Shown: positions 30,499 through 35,406 of the stretch, in pieces
Numbering within the stretch: position 1 is the first letter of the stretch
How the letters are laid out: every line of letters starts with the position of its first letter
Assembly (NCBI GenBank): GCA_003427395.1
Contig: BFEA01000164.1
Location: 1,016,566 to 1,051,971 of the forward strand
Length of the DNA stretch: 35,406 nt
DNA from: Chara braunii
Lineage: Eukaryota > Streptophyta > Charophyceae > Charales > Characeae
Reading direction: 5' to 3'
Program-made: the position numbers and the translations under genes
The notes under the pieces: generated by a model
Seen by the model: only the letters and a program-made list of their open reading frames with translations
Databases searched by the model: none
What the model was told of the DNA's origin: nothing

Positions 30499-30560
30499 AC
30501 GGATACAGGGTACCAACTTTCGGAAAATTGGCCCCCAAAAAATTAGTACCCTGAATCCGT
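30499..30560. repeat. Foldback of 62 bp
   Basis: ACGGATACAGGGTAC (30499-30513) pairs with GTACCCTGAATCCGT (30546-30560), one mismatch in 15. It lies 13 bp before a U6 fragment. Confidence 0.75.
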
Positions 30561-30572
30561 ACTTATCCTTCA

Positions 30573-30667
30573 GTATTAGCATGGCCTCTGAGCAAGGATG
30601 ACAGACATAAATCGAGAAATAGTCCACATGTAAAAAGAAAAAAGAAAATAAAAAAGAAAAAAACACA
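30573..30667 (+). pseudogene. U6 snRNA fragment with A-rich tail
   Basis: From GTATTAGCATGGCCTCTG to GAGAAATAGTCCACAT it matches the 3' half of U6 (from the AGC triad onward, about 59 nt, several changes). The ACAGAGA box and 5' end are missing. An A-rich stretch (30632-30667) replaces the T run. 5' truncation plus an A-rich tail points to LINE-type retroposition. Confidence 0.85.
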
Positions 30668-30736
30668 ACAGCCTGTCAAGAAACCAGGCAGGAGCAATAG
30701 GGAGGGAGTGAGCAGGCGGGAGCGATAGGGTGGTTT

Positions 30737-30737
<1 letters not shown>

Positions 30738-30786
<49 letters not shown>

Positions 30787-30787
30787 N

Positions 30788-30883
<96 letters not shown>
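30738..30883 (+). repeat. (GT)n(GA)n microsatellite
   Basis: GT repeats to about 30810 (with an N at 30787) pass directly into GA repeats. The N shows an unresolved length. Confidence 0.95.
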
Positions 30884-30885
<2 letters not shown>

Positions 30886-30887
30886 CC

Positions 30888-31040
30888 GACACCCATTTGA
30901 ATAGAACACTCGTCTGTTCGAATAGAACATATGTGCGTGACACCCATTTGAATAGAACACTCGTCTGTTCGAATAGAACATATGTGCGTGACACCCATTT
31001 GAATAGAACACTCGTCTGTTCAAATAGAACATATGTGCGT
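30888..31040 (+). repeat. 51-bp minisatellite, three units
   Basis: Units 30888-30938, 30939-30989 and 30990-31040 are nearly identical (one change in unit 3). Each contains AATAGAACACTCGTCTGTTC and AATAGAACATATGTGCGT. A partial, diverged unit follows to about 31085. The unit is a multiple of three, so the open frames across it are length effects, not evidence of a gene. Confidence 0.93.
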
Positions 31041-31174
31041 ACTGTTCAAACAGAACATACGTGCGTACTATTTCAACATGTGTACTATTTGGATTTCGGG
31101 GGCCGACTTTGAGAAGTGGACTTTTCCAGAGAAAGTTGAACAGTACATGCGTGCGTTTTGTTCGGGGGAAGACT

Positions 31175-31450
31175 GTAGTCAATCAATCAACCGATCGATC
31201 AATCAATCGAGCAATCAATCAATCAACCGATCAATCTGTCAATCTGTCAATCTATCAATCGATCAATCAATCAATCAACCAATCAATCAATCAATCGGTC
31301 TATCGATCTATCGATCAATTGATCAATCAATCAATAGATCTATCGATCAATCAATCAATCAATCAATCAATCGATCTATCGATCTATCGATCAATCAATC
31401 AATCGATCTATCGATCAATCAATCAATTGATCAATCGATCTATCGAACAA
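31175..31450 (-). repeat. GATT-type repeat in leader of element E
   Basis: AATC/GATC repeats in + orientation (GATT in E's orientation) lie just inside the primer site of E. Matches the layout of element D (21669-21931). Confidence 0.88.
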
Positions 31451-31510
31451 TCGAGCATCGATTTCCCTAATTGTGTGTCAGGTCAGAAAAGTCCTAATTC
31501 ACTAAGGCTC

Positions 31511-31524
31511 AGCTCCGATACCAA
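31511..31524 (-). other. Primer-binding site of element E
   Basis: On the - strand it reads TTGGTATCGGAGCT, next to the LTR end (31526). It has the same G-for-A change as element A. The following bases (GAGCC, AGTGAA, TAGGACT, GACCTGA) align with element D's leader. Confidence 0.82.
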
Positions 31525-31984
31525 CTGACACATGCTCGATCGAGCGATGTATATGGAGCCAAAAAATCCGCAAAGTGATGAAAAGGACTCGAATGGACAA
31601 TGCAGCATCAGCGAAGCATCAACAAGCAATGTACATCCAGATACATACAAAAGCGGCACAATGTAGTGCAACAGAAGACTCAAAGATATGATCTGACCTG
31701 TCAGATACTGATGCGACTCAAACAATCACACACCACACATGTGAGAGAGGAGGGACCGCATGCATAGAAGAAAGGCCCCTCCTTTGGCAAGCACATGGGA
31801 AGATACCACGGATGAGGTGAGGGAGGGGGGCCGAGACGAAGATGGAGACGAGGGAGAAGCCCAAGATCACGATAATGAAGTCCAAAAATAGTCTTCCTGC
31901 AGTATGTCCAATCAATCTCTGCCGCAAAAAAAATGTTGAGTCAGATCCTGGGCCTCATAGCCTGACATAACCTCTGCCTTTAAC

Positions 31985-31986
<2 letters not shown>

Positions 31987-32068
<82 letters not shown>
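31987..32068 (+). repeat. (CT)n microsatellite
   Basis: About 82 bases of CT within the LTR of E. Element D has a much shorter GA tract at the aligned place (21109-21122), so the tract has expanded in E. Confidence 0.95.
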
Positions 32069-32075
<7 letters not shown>

Positions 32076-32573
32076 AAAGGAGGAGGAGGAAGAAGAAGAG
32101 ATGGAGGGCGAGAACAGGAGAAGAAGAAAATGTCGTCCTCCTTGCTGTCTCACCTGCAGGTAACTGACGCCATGTACTAACGAGCCGGCGTGTCCCTCTG
32201 TGCTGTAGGTCGCTGGCGAGAAGCCCGACTATGGCGCCCAGGTAAGTCCTCTGCCGCTGCAGGTATGGCCACCGCCTCTCTCCCTACCTACACCTCTACC
32301 TCTAGTGTAGCGCTGTATCGTGCTGCTTCAGCAGCGTGTGGCCCAAGAATTGAGGTACTTGAACTGTGTGTGTGCACTGGACTGGACAAGCTATTTGTAG
32401 CGCCGGGCCTGGCTGGTTGCTCCTGGTGCTGGCCTGAAACGGCCTTCCTGGGTCCCTACCGGGCGTCCAGGCCCTCCCTGCTGATGCAGCAGGGTGTGTC
32501 CGTTACGGGACGAAACTGAACCTGGCCCGAAAGGGCCTGGCCACAAATGGAGAAGGCCCAAAACATGGCCTTG

Positions 32574-32602
32574 GTCCGAACAGACCATGAGTCTGTTCGG
32601 AC
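32574..32602. other. Perfect 12-bp hairpin
   Basis: GTCCGAACAGAC and GTCTGTTCGGAC pair perfectly around CATGA. It lies within or at the edge of the LTR of E. A further GTCCGAAAC follows at 32612. There is no T run after it, so a terminator role is not indicated. Confidence 0.7.
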
Positions 32603-32849
32603 ACACTGATAGTCCGAAACGACGCCTGAAACAGACAAAAATAGAAAAGCAAATAAATTGAGCCCTTAAATCGAGCCCTGCGGCCTAAAGGATGGCCGTG
32701 GGCCTCCAGGGAGCATGCCTGGAATGGTGTCGGCCTGTGGGCCCTTAGCAACCGCCAGGCCCCCAAAACGGGCCCTTGTGGTCTGGGCTCTGGGATCTTG
32801 TTCTTGGGCTGTGGCTGGGGTCTTGGTCTGCTGTTAGGCATCGGTGTCT

Positions 32850-33294
32850 AGGAAAAGTGGAGGTGACAGGTTAAGGCCGTGACCACGAACAGTGGTTAGA
32901 AAAACAAAACAGGTGAAACCTCTCGGCCACGAATGCATCCCCCCCCATATGTTTAATTGCGGGTGAAGGCATAACAGGTCATTTAGTGCTGTATGGGAGG
33001 CGGAGTCTGTGAGAAAATCGGCATGGTGTGGGCACTGCAGATTGCCTCAAACGCGTGGTCAAGGAGGGAGGTCGCAAAGGAGAATAATAGGAGGAGAGGA
33101 GGAAGAGGGGCCAAAGCGAGGAGAGGAGGAAGAGGGGCCAAAGCCCTGCCCGACTTGCGATCCTCTGCTGGCGGCTATGTCCGATGGACTGCAAAGCAGA
33201 AGGCCTTAAGTCTTTATCGACTCCAATGGTCTTGGTGAAATGCACGTTTATACAGTGTAGCTGCACTATAGTCGGGTAGCAGACTGGCAAGGCC
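32850..33294. other. Low-repeat stretch with a 27-bp duplication
   Basis: Two exact 27-bp copies of GAGGAGAGGAGGAAGAGGGG type stand at 33091-33117 and 33118-33144. They translate in one frame as RRGGRGAKA twice, within an 81-codon frame (32993-33238). Whether this is coding is not known. Confidence 0.45.
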
Positions 33295-33486
33295 ATGGAA
33301 AAACTGCTGAATCCATCGGGCTCAGCTGTTGATGGCATGACCACTCAACAAAATGTTATGCTCGTGCTGCTGATGCTGGATGTTCGGCAACTCGAGGGTC
33401 AGTCTGACTCTAAAGAGAAGTTCAATGAATCAATTTCGAACTTGAGGGCAGTGGTTCAGAATTTTCTCTTCTGTTTCCTTGTCTGA
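33280..33486 (+). CDS. Possible exon of unrecognised host gene
   Basis: The frame from the ATG at 33295 gives 63 codons with a balanced composition: MEKLLNPSGSAVDG, a hydrophobic LVLLMLDVRQLEG stretch, then a charged DSKEKFNESISNLRAVV. A splice-acceptor-like GTAGCAG lies at 33276-33282. No clear donor follows. It is not similar to any retroelement protein here, and lies only about 45 bp from a U6 pseudogene. Function unknown; it may be chance. Confidence 0.3.
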   Translation, partial: QTGKAMEKLLNPSGSAVDGMTTQQNVMLVLLMLDVRQLEGQSDSKEKFNESISNLRAVVQNFLFCFLV

Positions 33487-33515
33487 TTTTATAGCACTTC
33501 TGTGCTTTTCCCCTG

Positions 33516-33628
33516 TTTTTTTTTTTCCTTGTAAAATTTGGGCCATGTCTCGATTTATGGAGCTATCATTGCAAGGGGCATGCTAATCTTCTGTGTATCA
33601 TTTTTATGTTCCGAACTTCTGAAGGGTG
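33516..33628 (-). pseudogene. Degenerate U6 snRNA copy with A tail
   Basis: On the - strand the copy spans nearly all of U6: a changed 5' end, ATACACAGAAGATTAGCATG (ACAGAGA box altered to ACACAGA, AGC triad kept), and CATAAATCGAGACATGG to AAATTTTAC. It is followed by CAAGG and 11 A (33516-33526). Many changes in the 5' stem and in the internal stem-loop make it a pseudogene; the A run suggests retroposition. Confidence 0.85.
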
Positions 33629-33639
33629 TTTTTCACTCT

Positions 33640-34260
33640 TTCAGGCGAATTGAGTGATTAGGACAATTTTGTTTTCTCTGTCCGCCCCCAGGCCTGCCCT
33701 GGGGCGAGTCCCCTAACGTTCCAGAATGATTTGTTTTCGAGTCTGAAGTTTGCCTGGGCGTACTTGCGGTTTAAGTAAGAAAAATAGTGAGGGAGTCCTT
33801 GGCGTGTAATTGACAGTGTTAATACTTGTGCTCATTCACCGCTTATCATCGTAGGTGTAAGATGCATCATCCATCTGAGAGGAGCCAATTGAGTGCGTAG
33901 TTCAGATATCACCTGTCTATTCATGCATTTGTTTTTTTTAATGTGATGATGTGATGAAAAAGGTGATTCACTTGTTTCTGATATTGTGGTCTCTGTCAAG
34001 CAGGACCAAAGGTCACTGGAATAGCAGGGGTACGGGAAAGAAGGGGCAGAGGAGTAAAAGCAGACTGAATTGAGAAGACAAGGCTCAGCAAGTTGTAGCT
34101 CATGGATGGTGTGATGGTGGTTGCTGGCTGCTATGCTGCGTTATTTACTTGGGTGGGGATTACTCGTGCTTTCCAGGACTGGGATGATGATAGCTTGATT
34201 GATGTAGTCAGCTTTCTGATCTGGATGTGGGTGCTCATTTCTGTGCTTCCATTGTGGGGG
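33640..34260. other. No convincing gene
   Basis: It looks like intron or spacer: T-rich with GTGATGATGTGATG. A 77-codon frame at 34102-34335 is Trp- and Val-rich and overlaps the exon candidate in another frame. No repeat shared with the rest of the window was noticed. Confidence 0.5.
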
Positions 34261-34262
34261 GC

Positions 34263-34641
34263 AGCAAGCAGAAGAGAAGGAGGGTGGGCTCTCTTTTTCA
34301 CCCAAGAGTTTTGGGTCTGGTGGCATGGCACGTGAGCAACGGGACGGATCCATTGCTGGTCTGGATGACAGCGAGATCGACCAAAGATTTTCTGAGGTGG
34401 CTGCTTCTTTCTCAGGGCTTGAGAGGCGTCCTTCCTTGGTAGTCCACCCAGGAACACCCCTGGACAGCCTGGTGGAGGAATTTGGTGGAGCTGCTTCAGG
34501 ATCAAGAAACCAGTTGCAGGCCAAGTTAGGACTGCAGAAGCTTGCTACAGGAACTGATGTGTATGAACCTGAGAGCTCGATGGAACCATCTCCACCTTCG
34601 ACACCGTTGTCGGCGATGGATGGCATAGATTTGCTAGGAAG
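34263..34641 (+). CDS. Probable internal exon of unrecognised host gene
   Basis: One frame is open across the segment, with an acceptor-like GGGGGGCAG just before it and a consensus donor AAG|GTGAGT after 34641. It contains an ATG at 34325. The product part is hydrophilic and acidic: AEEKEGGLSFSPKSFGSGG, then LDDSEIDQRFSEVAASF, ERRPSLVVHPGTPLDSLVEE, LQAKLGLQKLATGTDVYEP and PSPPSTPLSAMDGIDLLG. No domain was recognised. The exon ends in phase 2 and the downstream intron would hold the U6 copy and the LTR H. Base composition differs from the retroelements. Confidence 0.55.
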
Positions 34642-34792
34642 GTGAGTCACATACATGCTTGGCATCACTCGTTTTGGGGGAATGGCGATAAGATATACTT
34701 TTTTTTTTTCTTTCCCCCTGTACAATTGCAAGATAAGACAACGAGTCAGATAGACTCACGCAAAGGCAGGTCAAAGTGTTTTCCAACTGCTT

Positions 34793-34894
34793 AAAAAATT
34801 TGGACCGTTTCTCGATTTATGTGTGTCATCCTTGCGCAGCGGCCATTCTAATCTTCTCTGTAATGTTCCAATTTTAACGGATGTCCCGAAGGAC
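34793..34894 (-). ncRNA. U6 snRNA-like gene, near full length
   Basis: On the - strand the 102 nt start GTCCTTCGGGACATCCG and run through AAAATTGGAAC, TACAGAGAAGATTAG, GCGCAAGGATGACAC, CATAAATCGAGAAA to GGTCCAAATTTTTT. The ACAGAGA box is intact and a Pol III T6 terminator is present. The catalytic AGC triad reads AGA (TTAGAATGG instead of TTAGCATGG), and the following GGCCCC is GGCCGC. A TATA box is at -27. It is either a recently dead gene or a variant copy; a functional U6 is unlikely with the triad change. Confidence 0.85.
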
Positions 34895-34916
34895 TGGTGA
34901 TTAGACATCTACCTTG

Positions 34917-34921
34917 TTATA
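34917..34921 (-). promoter_or_regulatory. TATA box of the U6 copy
   Basis: TATAA on the - strand lies 23-27 bp upstream of the U6 start, the spacing expected for Pol III-type U6 promoters. The upstream sequence element expected near -60 is not seen; an LTR begins at -40. Confidence 0.6.
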
Positions 34922-34933
34922 TTCTTCAACTTT

Positions 34934-35406
34934 TGCGAGGCTATGCCCGCTTAGCCCTACGAGCCTTATTTGCAACAAGGTCGGCCGCCCTAAGTGAAGG
35001 CAGGCACAACAGGCCCTCAGGGCCTCACTTTCAGGGTACCCCCGCAAATGGGGAAATTCAGGCAGTTGCACAGCATCAGTTGGTTGAATGAACTCAGGCC
35101 CTGGGCCACCCATGTGAATGAATGTAAAGCAGGCCCTGGGCTGGGTACGGGTACCGGGCCAAGCACAGGCCGAAAGCAGTTGGGCACAAGTAACTACTTC
35201 AGGCCCACTGCCTGTATTCCTCGTGACTGGGCCTCAGGCTACCGGGGCCTACTGGAAGCTTCTTGGACTGGACGCAGGCAGGCCACGGGGATATAGGCAA
35301 GGGCCAGCCTCCTTATTCGTCATTCGGGTGCTGGCTGCATGCTGCGACAGCACTGCTGCGCTATTTGCTGGCTGGCGCCCTCGCACTCACGGGCGAGTGA
35401 GGAAGA
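34934..35406 (+). repeat. LTR H of the A family, cut by window end
   Basis: It starts TGCGAGGCTATG and contains GCCCTAAGTGAAGGC (34987-35001), CAGGCAGTTGC-like and CAGTTGGGCACAAGTAACTAC blocks, the TATA-like ATATAGG, and GCTGGCTGCATGCTGC, in the order of the A LTRs. The rest lies beyond the window, so solo LTR and full element cannot be told apart. Confidence 0.85.

Larger units (their letters stand above)
31526..32620 (-). repeat. LTR of element E (right end uncertain)
   Basis: It matches element D's LTR in inverse orientation through blocks at 31680-31730, 31740-31930, a GA/CT tract and the TACCTGGGCGCC block near 32240. The left end (as drawn) adjoins the primer site. The other end lies somewhere between 32600 and 32850; no target duplication was found. 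Only the leader follows on the left, so E is truncated. Confidence 0.72.

Noticed and set aside
30888-31040. Direct repeats that might suggest a CRISPR-like array
   Set aside because: Units are contiguous without spacers and sit in a eukaryotic repeat region.
31033-31528. Ile/Asn/Gln/Ser-rich frames of 145-155 codons
   Set aside because: Produced by the AATC/GATC tetranucleotide repeat, which is open in several frames.
32200-32250. Micro-exon-like GTCGCTGGCGAGAAGCCC between CTGTAG and GTAAGT
   Set aside because: The block aligns with the D LTR (TACCTGGGCGCCAT on the other strand), so it is LTR sequence and the splice-like signals are chance.
34102-34335. 77-codon Trp-rich frame
   Set aside because: It overlaps the better-supported exon frame and has no start or splice context; likely intron.

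Overview
ORGANISM. The window looks like nuclear DNA from a large, repeat-rich eukaryotic genome. It is dominated by decayed Ty3/gypsy LTR retrotransposons with initiator-Met tRNA primer sites and chromodomain-type integrase tails. It also holds long GA/CT microsatellites, U2 and U6 spliceosomal RNA-derived copies, and one stretch that may be a host exon. A green-lineage host (streptophyte or charophyte alga) is my guess from the element types, not a demonstrated fact. No bacterial operon, CRISPR array, rRNA or tRNA gene was found. LAYOUT, left to right. (1) 1-10597 is a nest. Element A (170-9383, + strand) has two LTRs, a perfect 5-bp target duplication (ACAAG), a primer-binding site and a polypurine tract. 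It sits inside a related, internally deleted element B (leader at 1-169, pol end plus 3' LTR at 9384-10597). (2) 10748-20347 is element C, a related element on the - strand with both LTRs, itself interrupted by a terminal-inverted-repeat insertion (13085-14024). (3) About 20350-22600 is the LTR, primer site and GATT-rich leader of a different family (D). (4) 22600-24130 is an array of degenerate U2 snRNA 5'-domain copies separated by GA, poly-C and poly-G tracts. (5) 24464-28600 is chromovirus F (- strand, no LTRs recognised). (6) 28979-30062 is a solo LTR (G) of the C family. (7) 30063-31510 holds a small foldback, a U6 fragment, GT/GA microsatellites, a 51-bp minisatellite and GATT repeats. 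(8) 31511 to about 32620 is the primer site and LTR of element E, same family as D, - strand. (9) 32850-34933 is the least repetitive part: possible exons of an unrecognised host gene plus two U6 copies. (10) 34934-35406 is the start of another A-family LTR (H), cut by the window edge. HOW IT WORKS TOGETHER. Every retrotransposon reading frame carries stops, frameshifts or deletions, so all are annotated as pseudogenes. The most unusual theme is repeated capture of spliceosomal RNA: a U2 retrocopy with an 18-bp target duplication inside element A's pol gene, a U2-derived array, and three U6 copies in different states of decay. One U6 copy keeps a Pol III TATA and terminator but has a changed catalytic AGC triad. 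Second themes are a conserved LTR hairpin with covariation, a conserved TATA-bearing leader shared by A and C, and an AT-hook inside a split chromodomain.
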